A stretch of 64,000 nt of DNA from Zopfochytrium polystomum (lineage: Eukaryota > Chytridiomycota > Chytridiomycetes > Chytridiales > Chytridiaceae). Shown here one piece after another: positions 34,762 to 44,726 of this stretch. The position numbers and the translations under genes are program-made. Positions within the stretch are counted from its first letter, which is position 1; every line of letters begins with the position of its first letter. The notes under the pieces were generated by a model. That model ran no database searches. It saw only the letters and a list, made by a program, of their open reading frames with translations, and was not told the origin of the DNA. The stretch is taken from contig JAIVFJ010000003.1 in NCBI GenBank assembly GCA_025765615.1, forward strand, positions 434,001 to 498,000. The letters are read 5' to 3'.

Positions 34762-34890
34762 GAGTGAATAAAGCAGATTGAAATCATGCTCGAAATTTCA
34801 AGCCCACAAACGCCGACTTTATTTCGAGGGATGGTCATTCATCTCATGACACACCATGGACAAACATATCCAACAACGAATCCTTGCTCC

Positions 34891-35464
34891 TTACTCCTGG
34901 GGGCGGGGACCACCACGGCCAACACCTCCACGCTAACAAAGAAAAAGGTTACCAGGGACGCCGGGAAAGCGCATGCACTTACGAATTCAGGGCGGAAGTC
35001 ACCTCCGGCACCTTCCTTCTTCTCGCCGGCGTCGCGGCGGCGGTAGCCCTCGCCATCGCCCCGTGGCCTGTAGCTGTCGCGCGGGGGGCGGTCACCTTCC
35101 GGGCGCGGGCGCAGACCAGTCTTGGTAGTCTTGATGTGGGTGCGGGGGACGATCTCAACAGGGAGGTGCAGGTACTTGCGGAGGTACTCGATGCCCTTGT
35201 CGGTCAGCGAGTAGTAGTAGAACTGCCACGAGAACTGAGTCTTGACCAGCTCGCGGGACTCCAACGACTGCATCGCCTTGATGACCTGCAAGTTGGGGAC
35301 ATTGATGTCGCGGTGCCTGGGAAGGTTGAAGTCCTTCTTGGCGACGAGAACACCCTCCTGGAAGAGGTACCTGATCGGCAAGATCTCAGAGATCTGTGAC
35401 CAATGCTCAAGATACAAAACACTTACTGGTAGATCTTCTTCCGGTTCTCGGTGGGGATGAGCAT
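34891..35464 (-). CDS. RPS10: 40S ribosomal protein eS10
   Basis: Small-subunit ribosomal protein. ATG at 35464 begins [13 protein letters not shown]; an intron follows, then [60 protein letters not shown] and [14 protein letters not shown], the winged-helix S10_plectin domain. The R/D/G-rich tail ([19 protein letters not shown]) is interrupted by a second intron; the last exon codes RGG-type residues ending RPQE with TAA at 34891-34893. Length and the intron straight after the 13th codon are normal for a ribosomal protein gene. It is convergent with the BAT2-like gene (129 bp between stops). Confidence 0.96.
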
Positions 35465-35891
35465 GGCTGTTGAGAATCGTTCGGAAAAAGTCTAGGAAAT
35501 TGGGAATTGACAGTGATCAGCCATCGGGTCGTGAAGAAGTGATGTGGTTAGGTGGCATCCCGTTCCATCCCATCCGATCGTCCAACTCTTGCACGACCGG
35601 CCAACAGCCTGCGGTTGCGTGCAATCAGCGCCAGGGCGATCGCACTGCTGATGCGTCCGTATGAGTGTCATGCACGTCGAGGACGGGGCTCGATGCGCAG
35701 CGGCTGGGTAGTGGGTGATGGGTTGGGGTTGGCACACTCACATTTTTCTCTGTTTCCGGTCAAGGTGCCACACTGGGGACATGTCATCATGGGGGGTGCC
35801 TCCACATGAAAGGTAAAGGATGTTGTCCCCAACAAGCTTAACTGAGTTCGTGGCCGCAACGCGTTTGTTGTCGTCTACAGCGTACCATAAG

Positions 35892-36967
35892 CTAAACTTA
35901 ATAATGATAGTGCCCCCCTCTCTGAGGGATTGCCCTTTGTACTCTCTGAGGATTCTCTGCCGCCTCTGCAACAATTGGGTCCAGACGGCCCAGAGGAGGA
36001 TTACATTGAGTTTCAGACGCAGGAAAACATAGACATCAACGATGAAGATGAACCGTGGAGTGGCGATGACGAGAGGCAAGATCGACATACGCAACACATT
36101 TCGGCTCCTTCCGGCGAGTTGGACAACCAAAGCTGCGCACTGGCAATAGCGAGGACGGAAGATAGGGATGACGCCGTGTCCAACTTCTCTGAGGTGTCGG
36201 AATTTTCGGGCGACGAAGTGCAGGACCCCGACAAAGGATCTACCTTCGCATGTGACAATCCACCCGGGAGCCTGTCGATGGACTCTTCAGAAAAGCCGCC
36301 AATATGGGGAAGCGAGGAATTTGCACCAGTGGAGCAAAGGCGGACGCCGTCGGGGCCGCCAGCACAGTTCTTGTCGACGCCCTCAAACGGTTCTCTGTCG
36401 CCGTCGCAGCAAATACCAACACAAGCGCAGTCACCGCCACTAGCAAACCAGCAACCGACCGAGCCAAGTCCCCAGTTAGTCCGGACGCAACGGACCGAAC
36501 CGTCTGCTGCTACCAACGCACAACCACCAAGTCGACCAGTCAATATACCCAACTTTTCTTCTCAGGACGAACGGGATCGCATCTGGCGAAACCCTTCCAC
36601 GCAGTCGTTCCACAGGAGGATAGTAGTGACAGGACCAACCCCCTATACTCCACACTACCTCCGCCGTCATTGCGTTTGGAGCAGGACAAGTGTCGTCAGC
36701 CTGTACGGGCTCTGCTTTGTGTGCCTGGAGCCCGAACACGCCTCTCCCCAGCAATGCCTTGCAATGATGACCGTTCCCCAGCTCGAGGAGGCTCGAACAA
36801 GTTTGCTGATGGCGTTGGCGGGACGTGGCGCTGCTGCTTTGGGTGCGGCTGACGAAGAGGCTGGACTGAAGCGGGTTTTGACAGACAGAGAGCGTGCAAT
36901 CCTGAGAGGCCGCATTCGTTGCGTTGAGAGCGCGTTGTGGAGAAGGGCTCAAAGCAACAGAAAGTAA
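35892..36967 (+). CDS. Unrecognised acidic/Ser-rich protein with C-terminal helices
   Basis: One long exon is open from about 35892 to TAA at 36965-36967. No in-frame ATG opens it, so an upstream exon is expected. A candidate is the ATG at 35780 (MSSWGVPPHE), but its phase does not join cleanly. The first 230 residues are acidic, S/P/Q-rich and probably disordered (YIEFQTQENIDINDEDEPW, SNFSEVSEFSGDEVQD). The C-terminal ~110 residues look folded: RHCVWSRTSVVSLYGLCFVC, MTVPQLEEARTSLLMALAGR, LTDRERAILRGRIRCVESAL and WRRAQSNRK. I do not recognise the family. The C-terminal part could be a small helical protein-binding domain. Confidence 0.6.
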
Positions 36968-37590
36968 ATATTAATATTAAGTGGTGGCGCGTCTCTGTGC
37001 CTCTCAAGGCTCACAGTTGCTGAACAACTCCAACTTAAGAGAAGAACAAAAAAGGATAACGCTGTACATGAAGCATGGATTGCCACATATTCTGTGCTGT
37101 ATTGCACAGACTGTCAATCGAATCACCAAAGGTTTAGTCCAAAGTGGCCACTTTCGTCGAGAACAGTTGAAAGATCGATCAATTTGGTGAAGAGAGCATT
37201 CGTCGTCGTGAACGAGTGAAGCGAGGAATAGCCGCGTACGAAGGAGCTCCCACAAGCGCAGCTCCACGGACACCGGTCAACACCATGTTGAGAGTGCTAA
37301 AACGTTCCTATTAAAAATGTCCGCAATATTTTAGAGATGCCTTTCTTCCTGTTTACTCATTGAACAACAGCGATCGCGAAGAGCAATTGCGACTGGCAAG
37401 CAAAACGTTTGAATGGACGGAAAAGTAAGGCTGGGCCGCTGCGTGCAGCTCTGGTTGGGGCGGAACCAAGGGCGGCTTCTGCGCCGTCGCTTCAGCGTAA
37501 GTCAGTCGGCAAATATTTTGCGCAACCACTGTGGGCGATGGCTGGTCACATAGCAACCAGTTTGCATCAGAAACAGATCCATAGCTACCA
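36968..37590. other. Stretch with weak coding hints only
   Basis: After the stop at 36967 there is no recognised gene. A basic segment on the plus strand near 37192-37311 (RRRERVKRGIAAYEGAPTSA, ending MLRVLKRSY and TAA) could be a last exon of a small protein, but I found no upstream partner. The base composition changes to AT-richer, repeat-bearing sequence from about 37330. Confidence 0.45.
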
Positions 37591-37801
37591 TTTATAGAAA
37601 ATGGTAGCTCTGGGACCAGACATTTTCCAAAGGAAGTGGGGATGGAAACCAGAGGCAAGAAAAACGGTGGTGGGAGCTCCTGTTTTTCAAGAATGGGACC
37701 TGGGGCAACCAGCTTTTGCCAAAGGTGTTGGGGATTGAAACAAGAGACCAGGAAAAATGGCGGTGGGAGCTCCCATTTTCCAAGAATGGGAGCTGGCAGC
37801 A
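37591..37801. repeat. Two tandem ~93-bp units with hairpin ends
   Basis: Units run 37616-37708 and 37709-37801, preceded by a partial unit from 37591. Each holds CCA..TTTT.CCAAAGG, a GGGGAT block, a GAAAAA(C/T)GG block and GGGAGCTCC. Each ends in a local inverted repeat, for example AGCTCCCATT pairing with AATGGGAGCT around a short loop. The units are imperfect copies, so the duplication is not recent. Confidence 0.75.
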
Positions 37802-37880
37802 CCCACCTCAAGATGATCAGAGGGTGGATATTGAAGAAGGAGACAATCAAATTTATTCTTTGCTCTGAGGGAAAGATGCT

Positions 37881-38454
37881 TCATTCACTATGAACAAAAA
37901 CATTTCTTGGCTTTTCCACCACTACCCAAGATCTGCCACCACCAATTTTGACTTGTCCAATCGCACCCTTCACAAGCCTCATGTTGATGGCAACCTTTTC
38001 TACACCTTCTGACATCACTGGCAAGTGAAGTTTAGTCACAAGTTCTGACTGCAAATGAACTATTGCAACCACCACAGTGTCCATGTCTTCTGAATTCTCA
38101 TCAAAGTCCCTCTGTCAGCTGTTTGTCATGATAGAGAGAGGCTGTCTGTAGCGTGTGAATGGCTTCATTTCAGGTGCAGCACTTTTGCAATGGGATTGAT
38201 GGTCGAGGGCTCACCACTGAAAACATTGCACAAATGTTTAACTTATTCTGTTGAACAGGGACCTCCAGATAGGTGAAGGAACATTCTTCCACGTGTGGGA
38301 ATGTTTGTGACTGAACAGACATCTTGAACGATTGGTAGAATCTTAAATATTTGTCAGGAACAGGGCAGGACAGGGCAAGGCAGACAAGGAACTGAGAGGA
38401 GTGATGATTGTATTGAAAAACAACAATTCTTGAGGGATGGGACAGGTTCTCCAT
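37881..38454 (-). other. Possible gene driven by the heat-shock-type promoter
   Basis: Two minus-strand open pieces look more protein-like than their surroundings: 38454-38170 (begins MENLSHPSRIVVFQYNHHSS; later SFKMSVQSQTFPHVEECSF) and 38084-37881 (begins MDTVVVAIVHLQSELVTKLH; later GGGRSWVVVEKPRNVFVHSE). They could be exons of one short gene read leftwards from the TATA box at 38461-38467 and the heat-shock elements at 38593-38652. The first ATG is very close to the TATA box, so the true start is probably further downstream. I recognise no family; it is not an alpha-crystallin-type small heat-shock protein as far as I can see. Confidence 0.35.
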
Positions 38455-38460
38455 TCCCCC

Positions 38461-38467
38461 TTTTATA
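38461..38467 (-). promoter_or_regulatory. TATA box reading leftwards
   Basis: Read on the minus strand the sequence is GGTATAAAAGGGGG, a strong TATA box. It lies 126-192 bp downstream, in the minus direction, of a dense heat-shock-element array, the usual order of a heat-inducible promoter. Confidence 0.6.
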
Positions 38468-38592
38468 CCTTTTGAAAGTCTTCCTTGTCAAGACTCAAGA
38501 AAAGTTCCAGAAAGAACAATTAATAATACAATTATACCTATGATACCTATGATACCAATGACAACAACAAACAAGTCAGAACGACAAAGAAG

Positions 38593-38652
38593 GTTCCAGA
38601 AGGTTCCACAAAGTTCCAGGAAGGAATGTTCAAGAAGGTTCCAGAAGTTTCC
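38593..38652. promoter_or_regulatory. Heat-shock element array (HSF binding sites)
   Basis: Twelve consecutive 5-bp blocks alternate as nTTCn and nGAAn: GTTCC AGAAG GTTCC ACAAA GTTCC AGGAA GGAAT GTTCA AGAAG GTTCC AGAAG TTTCC. The last five blocks are a perfect 25-bp element and the first three are also perfect. A further partial element (GTTCC AGAAA GAAC) is near 38505. HSF trimers bind such inverted pentamer arrays. This is far denser than chance and matches strong heat-shock promoters. Confidence 0.8.
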
Positions 38653-39080
38653 AGGGGGCGATTCATAACAATATTGACTCAACAGGTCTTTGATAATCCG
38701 GGGAGAACATCACTCAAACTTCCAGAGAATAGGCACTCCAAGCAGCTAATTGGAAGTGGTTTTCCCAAAGAGGAATATGAAGACCACCTGCACATATTGG
38801 AAGTTCTTCTGAAAGATACACGAAATAGATTCTTGGGAACACATGGAATTGATAACCAAATACTCCAAGTATTAAGTGGAACAGAAACCTGGTGTTAACA
38901 GTTTTCCTCCTCCTCTGCTCAAGCAGATAATAAAGGAGAGGTTTTTACCCTGTGCCGGTCACGCTTGCCTAGCAACTATTACAGTGTGCATATCATCATT
39001 ATGTGTCAATTATTCATAACAGAGTGAAGGACCAGCACAAACACACATCTCCACATCATTCACTCCTTCCACTCACTCAC
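38653..39080. other. Accessory sequence, one short plus-strand open frame
   Basis: A plus-strand open frame reaches 38898 (RHSKQLIGSGFPKEEYEDHL, ILEVLLKDTRNRFLGTHGID), with a protein-like composition but no recognised family. The rest (38900-39080) is non-coding and A/C/T-rich with short CACT repeats near 39060-39085. Confidence 0.4.
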
Positions 39081-39630
39081 TCAGAGTAAACTGTTTACAC
39101 GCTCAGGTTCTATTGATGGGACCTTTGCTGCTGTTTTGGTCATTGAGGTGATTGCCAAAGCATCATCCCCATCCAACTGATCCTTCTTTGTTTCTACTGC
39201 TTCTGCCGTTTTTTCCAAATCCTCCCTGACTGAAGCCAATGCTGTACCTTTGCAGTTGTCAAATCGATCATTGTACCACTCTCTAAGGTTATCAAAGTGC
39301 TCGACCCATTTGAGCCTTTTGGTGGGTGGTTTGCTGGGTTGATTTGGGATTTGATTTCCTGAAACTGACTCTGAAGTGCCATCTTTATTGGCAACAAGCT
39401 GACTGCTTGGTTGTTTTGGGACTTGTTTGCCTCCTGTCAATCAGAGGGTTGCTGTGCTGATTTGGAACTGCTGCTGCTGGTGTGGTTTGTGGCGCTCCAG
39501 AGACTTTTGTTGCAGCAGTCTGCTGACAATACACAGGTGGCGGAATCTTGATTGTCTCTGCCACTTTCCAAGCAGCTTCTGCTGCTGCAGCAGCAGCTCT
39601 TTTAGGCTGAGCCTCAGCAGTTGCGTCCAA
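39081..39630 (-). pseudogene. Decayed or frame-broken Gln/Ala/Pro-rich coding fragment
   Basis: Two minus-strand frames follow each other. The upstream frame (39630-39385) is alanine-rich then PPPVYCQQTAATKVSG. The downstream frame (39440-39081) has repeated QPSK/NQPS, then KRLKWVEHFDNLREWYNDRF and SVREDLEKTAEAVETKKDQL, a helical segment with clear coding character, ending in TAA. A frame change or intron near 39400-39440 is needed. Context (repeats, no intact neighbours) suggests an old mobile-element or lineage-specific gene. No family recognised. Confidence 0.4.
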
Positions 39631-39659
39631 TAAAGCAGTTGGGGTTGAGTGTCCAGAGT

Positions 39660-41020
39660 TCAGTGAACTAGAAGCACCACCAGTTGAGCTGCCAGTGGAA
39701 CTGGTGTTTGAGAATGTGCATTTGCCATGGATGAGCCAGCAAGTGCAGAATCAGCAGATGGGGCAACAGTGCTATCATCTGCCTTCTTAGAATCAAGGGA
39801 GTTAGAATCAGTCTTGGTGGACCAGCAGAGTCTTCCAACAACCACATTAGCATCTTTAAGTTTCTTTAACTTTCACCCAGCAAAGGTGCAGCAGCAGCAC
39901 GTGCCGAATTGTCATCAGTCTCTTCCATATTTGAAATAAGATGGAGAAGGGACCAATTGTTTCCTCCTTTAGAAAGTATTCTGATCAGATGGTCATCTTT
40001 CAACTTTGCCCCAAAAGATGTCAGATTAGCAGAAAGTTCTTCCATTGGTTTCTGCCCTCCAGGCTGGAGTATTTAAAAGGACATCATCCACATCCTGGCG
40101 CAGTGTTCTCTGCAGCAGCCAGTCAGACATAGATTTTACACATGCACTATTTTTGATTTGAGAAGCAAGAATCCACACTTTGCTGCCTTGAAAGCTGATT
40201 GCCTGTATTTCCAACAGAATGTATGTCCTTTGCTCTCCAAATAGAGTTTCGATCCACTGGTTTCCATAAATTCTTCTGTCCACACCACAGCTATAATTTT
40301 GTTTGTGTTAAATGTTTCATAAATGACAGGCAATAGTAGTCTGTTTGGCAATCAATGAGATGCAATAAGTCTTCAGAAATGTGCAATTCCAGCACAAGAT
40401 CCAGCTGATGCAGAGCTGCACTTGTAAACTTGAGGAATGTTCCAGTATGGTACTGAGTTTCCTCCACAGCAGTGAGCTGAGGGAGCTGACTGTTCGCTCC
40501 TACCTTCATGCTTTGCTCCCCCATAAAATTGGAGCACCTCCTAAATGGCAAGCGACGCAACAATGAAATATCGATTATTGGATGAATCAAACAATTTCAG
40601 CTTCCAAAGTGAACTTGCACAAACTCACCTGGTTTTTCCTTTCTTGTGCGCCAAAGCTTGGTCCCAAAGAACAGGATACGCTCTATCAAACAAATCTCAG
40701 CTTGTCGGATTAATGGGTGAGCTCTGTCATGGAGACCAGTGCCAATGTAACTTGCAAGTTGAGCTGCAACAAAACAGCAATTTTGCCACCTTTTGTGTGG
40801 TCTGACATGCATGTGAGTTTGTTTCCAAGGAGATTGGGTACTTTACATTCAGTGCAACTCTTGTGGTCGCATTGATCGGTGGCCGGCAGACGCCCTCCAG
40901 CAGGGCGATCGGCGATGCGCTGTTGGATGGCTTTTGGAGAGATCTGTAGTGTGGTAGTGTCCATTGTGCTCCCTGCGGCCTGAGTGCTGAAATTTGATGG
41001 TGGCAGTGCAATCGCAGCAA
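39660..41020. other. AT-richer accessory stretch with broken coding pieces
   Basis: Minus-strand fragments with some protein character occur in several frames: around 40136-40351 (IIAVVWTEEFMETSGSKLYL), 40597-40812 (RQAEICLIERILFFGTKLWR) and 40710-40964 (ISPKAIQQRIADRPAGGRLP, CDHKSCTECKVPNLL). None forms an intact gene and stops separate them. It looks like the remains of one or more minus-strand genes or elements. Confidence 0.4.
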
Positions 41021-41024
41021 TGGC

Positions 41025-41026
41025 GA

Positions 41027-41096
<70 letters not shown>

Positions 41097-41135
41097 AGTC
41101 TCTCTCTGAATCTCTCTCAGCCTCTCTCTCTCTCA
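41025..41135. repeat. CT microsatellite
   Basis: Mostly TCTCTC repeats with occasional CAG/TGA interruptions. Unlike the other CT/GA tracts in the window it is not directly upstream of a recognisable start codon. Confidence 0.95.
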
Positions 41136-41221
41136 GCGCCCTCTGTCTGTTTCCTTATGTTAAGCCCAAGGGTCGTGCAGGTTGCGAACGCCAAAGCCGC
41201 TTCAACAGTTCCCAATCAGAC

Positions 41222-41256
41222 ACACGCGCTCACACACACGCACACACACACACACA
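41222..41256. repeat. CA microsatellite
   Basis: Short run of CACA repeats with CG/CT interruptions, about 90 bp after the CT tract. Confidence 0.9.
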
Positions 41257-41353
41257 AAAAGAGCCACTTATATTTTCTCACAGTCACTTCATTTCAAAGA
41301 AAAGAAGCCATTGCTCAACATGCCCCAGGCAAAACTTTCCTTCCAAACCTTAA

Positions 41354-41976
41354 TTGCAGAGTGCAAGTGCAAAGGGGAAGCGTCTGCAGTCCAAGTCTGA
41401 GATTTTTGCTGGCACAAGCGCAATTTCTGAAAATCTCCCTGTGTGGCACAAAGTACGAGAATCTGGCACAATGAATCTTCTGACCTTCTGCAAGTCAAAA
41501 ACTACAGCTGTTGACCCCAAAGGTCCACATTCTTCTGAAAACAATAATAAAAGGAAATGATTCAGAGGTTTGCAATGACTTTTTCTTTTCAAACCACTTA
41601 TATCGCCCCCAGTCATTTGTTTCTGCCAAGCCAGGTAGTTGATCAGCTGGCAAAGTATCAACCAAAGATACAAAAGTGGACAAAACTCTGACAACTACTT
41701 GTGTGAGTTGATAAACTCCCATTCGTAAACTTTTGTGAACCTAATTTGCAAACAACGATTGCTCTTGCAAAGCCAAAGGCAAGAACATGCACTCCAAGTG
41801 CCAAAAGTAGTAGACAGAACTTCTGCTTTGTGAGTTGTTTGTACATCTTTTTTTGGTCTAGTAACACAACAGTGGAATGATTTAAACGGAACTGCCAGAC
41901 AGTGACTTTCTATTTGTTGATTGATGAACTCAGTTGGCCCGAACTGCTTTCCATCTATGGAATGGGGGCGAAACAA
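41354..41976 (-). pseudogene. Decayed minus-strand coding remnant
   Basis: Three neighbouring minus-strand frames look coding: 41976-41695 (IDGKQFGPTEFINQQIESHC, VPFKSFHCCVTRPKKDVQTT), 41722-41495 (LVDTLPADQLPGLAETNDWG) and 41694-41354 (CGPLGSTAVVFDLQKVRRFI, VPDSRTLCHTGRFSEIALVP). They do not join into one clean frame. Composition suggests a former gene or element; no family is recognised. Confidence 0.35.
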
Positions 41977-42273
41977 CAGCTCAGTTGCTTAGGCAGGTGG
42001 TATGTCCGTGCTGACGTTTCTTGTCTCACAAAGTGGTATGTTGTTCAGGCCCTCAGTCTTCAAATTGAGCTGAGGAAGTTAACCCAAAGCAATTGGTGTC
42101 TTCTTCAAACACATGACAAAGCAAAAGTCCAAGTCTGCTCATGCAAGCAGGGTTAGAAGAGCTGCGGTTCAAATGGATCTAATCTCTGTAGTTGGTGAAA
42201 CCTGCAGAGCCAGTGCCAAAGCGGACACTGGTTTTGCAAGATAATCAGTATCTTCAATCAATTAGGAAGGGAA

Positions 42274-42507
42274 ATGGAAGAGGGCCTTGATGATGACAGA
42301 ATCCTGCAGTCTCAGCTCCAGCTGGATGAATCTCCGACTGTTGACAAGGATATCGATGTTGATGAAGATTCTGAGGCAAATAACTGGTGCATGCGCTCAT
42401 GGCAAGCTAATGCAGTGATGCAGCCAGAATGTTCATGGTCAAAGGGTGTGGTTGGTGAAGAAACTGAAACAGTGAGTGTTGCTAAATGCACAGATGATGG
42501 ATACTGA
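42274..42507 (+). other. Short acidic open frame
   Basis: A 77-codon plus-strand frame starting at an ATG encodes MEEGLDDDRILQSQLQLDES, a D/E-rich middle and SWSKGVVGEETETVSVAK, ending in TGA. It could be the N-terminal exon of the zinc-cluster remnant that follows at 42811. Confidence 0.35.
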
Positions 42508-42810
42508 ATATTCAGCTTCACAGAAACCAGGTTAGAAGCCAAAAGTAAAGACAAGGCTTCAAGAAGAGACATCCGAATCTGACTCTAATAGTCTTCTGGG
42601 CCCTGAAGAAGTGTGTTGATTTCATTTGTCACCCATTGTGCCTAACACCTCTTCAAGACATCAACTGAGTTTCCAGCAGGCATTGCTCCTCTCTCATGCC
42701 AACTGATGTCTATACCTCCGAGGGGCTGTACAGACTGACTGCACCCATGATAAGCCCAAAGGAGTTGGTAAAAAAACACTTGAAGAGCTTCGAGCTATAG
42801 TTGGCTTGAA

Positions 42811-43040
42811 AAGTAAGTGCGGGAAACTGTATTTTGATGCTCTTTGCGTAAATTGCTTTAGCAGTGGTTCTGTTGTGAAAACCCCTTCATGAGTTTGCAC
42901 AGTGTGTGATGTTTGCAAGGCGGTTCTTAAGCACCTTGATTGCAGTGAAACATTCAACCATCAGGAAAATGAAAGGGCCAATGCAGCCGTTTCAGAGGTA
43001 CAACTGCAAACTGCCAACTGGAAACAAATGTCACTTTAAT
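42811..43040 (+). pseudogene. Zinc-cluster remnant interrupted by TGA
   Basis: One frame reads KSKCGKLYFDALCVNCFSSG, SVVKTPS, TGA, then VCTVCDVCKAVLKHLDCSET and NHQENERANAAVSEVQLQTA before further stops. The closely spaced C..C..C cysteines followed by a basic/helical segment resemble DNA-binding modules of repetitive-element genes. The internal TGA and later stops argue for a decayed copy. The first codons overlap a possible donor (GTAAGTGC at about 42813), so an intron is also possible. Confidence 0.4.
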
Positions 43041-43544
43041 AACGCACAATGTTATAGTTGGCCAAGAAACACCCTTACTTCAATACTCATCAGTTCAGCT
43101 CCAACTGGCTGTTGATAGAAATGGTTCATAAACGCCGCTGTATTGAAAGAGCAATGAGAAGCATGCCACGATGGAGGTCCAGAAACTGGGAGTAGGTTTG
43201 GCAGTGATGTGATTGACACTTGGCGGAATTTATCCAGATTTTTCTTTGTCAGGGTTTGTTGTTCTTCGGCAGTGTTGGAAACAGCAGTACACGCACAGTT
43301 TCATCTGAATAATTTTTAACATTTCCTTTGTTTCCCTGATTGGAAGCTGGATAAAGGAAAAAAAAAAATTCAGCAGTGCCAGCCAGAAGACCCAGAACAA
43401 GAGCAACACTGAAGGAGGTGGATAGTAGACTGTGGTCCAGTAGGGGGATGTACAAACTCTATTTCCAACAATTCTGAGCCCTGGCTAAAGCAGTGGTAGA
43501 ACCATCCTGGGCCTTATTGTAAATGTCGCAGATTTAGCCATGAA

Positions 43545-43800
43545 GTCAACCCAGAAAAATGGAGCTACAGAGCCCATTGCTTGGCATCCCCAGCTACAAT
43601 TTTACGTGAAAATGGGAGCCAGTGCAACAAGAAAAATGGGATTTCAAGCGTCCAAATCAATGAAAAATGGTATCCCTGAATCCCAAAAAATCGCTGAAAA
43701 TGGCCCAGTCCTGGCTGCCATCACTGCCGAAAAATGGTGCTTTTCACTGTTCACTGTTTGTAAGAGGTGGGAGGAGCACAGAGCCCAGAAAAATGCCTAA
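43545..43800. repeat. Periodic GAAAAATGG motif, ~30-bp spacing
   Basis: GAAAAATGG or a one-base variant recurs at about 43555, 43603, 43631, 43664, 43695, 43730 and 43789, often 29-35 bp apart. The same block sits in the 93-bp units at 37591-37801. The frame through it stays open (MKSTQKNGATEPIAWHPQLQ ...), which repeats often allow. Confidence 0.55.
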
Positions 43801-43848
43801 ATGGCCAGCAGCGCCCTTGATGGAGTAACTGAGAGTATGAGGCTGGTT

Positions 43849-44145
43849 GCTGACTGCTTCGCAGCCAGCGGGCTGATGGCAGCTATGCTACTTGCTGCGG
43901 CCGCTGGCAGCACTCATATATGATGGCGCCTCCGAACATTCTACTACCAGCGCTAAACACACCCGTTTCCAGAGCTGCGTTGAATCGTTTGGAACCTGCA
44001 CTGAAATAACTGCCATGCCAACTGTGAGGCATCCGGCGAAATACCGCTGCTGGGCATAATTGAGGATATTAGCTGGTTGCTGGCTGCACACAGCCAGCGT
44101 GTTCCTAGCCCCGATGCTGCTTGCTGAGGTCATTGGCTGCATCCA
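43849..44145. repeat. Imperfect direct duplication of ~75 bp
   Basis: Copy 1 (about 43849-43920) and copy 2 (about 44070-44145) both read CTGGTTGCTG.CTGC...CAGCCAGC, then a GATG..GCTGCTTGCTG-like block. Each begins with a short stem (GCTGG...CCAGC). Copies are diverged. Confidence 0.55.
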
Positions 44146-44227
44146 CAGCGTAGCGTTCCAGACCAAGCTTATTTAGGCCAAAGGCTATTGTTGGGGAAGC
44201 AAGGTGTAACGAATGAAAGGATGCCCC

Positions 44228-44312
44228 GACTGAGCGTCGAACCCAGTACTAAACCCTCCGTGGGCATTTGAACACTGGGTGTTCCTCGTGCCAAGGTACG
44301 TCGCTAAAAGAC
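44228..44312 (-). repeat. tRNA-like (SINE-like) repeat, copy A
   Basis: About 85 bp shared with copy B at 48201-48287. On the minus strand both contain CCACGGAGGGTT followed by ACTGGGTTCGACGC (A) or ACTGGGTTCAACGC (B). The copy A segment ACTGGGTTCGACGCTCAGT can fold into a 6-bp stem with a TTCGACG loop, like a tRNA T-arm and pol III B box. No full cloverleaf was found. Confidence 0.5.
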
Positions 44313-44726
44313 AGCAGTAAACAGGAATATCTACATATAAGTGCATTTTGCTGACGCCTCGTCCACCACCAACTCCAAGGATGGCCCTGGACCGCCAGTG
44401 GCGGCACCAAGATCTGTTCGGGGGATAGGAAGTACCTGGAAGCGGCGTATCGTTCGACAGTGGGAAGAGTTGGTTCCACTGAAGGCGGCTAACGGCAACT
44501 GGGCTTGGGGCTGCTGGGAGGGTGGGTGGAGAACTCAAGCTCGACCCTCAACGGAGGAAGGAAGCGGCGGCATCAATTGCTAACGGTATAGACCCAAAAA
44601 CTGCCCATCTGCCCTACAAATGAATGAATAGTAGAATCCTTGAGCACATTTGAAACCACCCCCTCCCAATTAGAGGAACATACATTATTCTATTGCGAGA
44701 GCAGCAACAAACCTTGCCATGCTCGC

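Noticed and set aside
37591..37801. CRISPR-like array
   Set aside because: Only two imperfect 93-bp units with no spacers; eukaryotic context.
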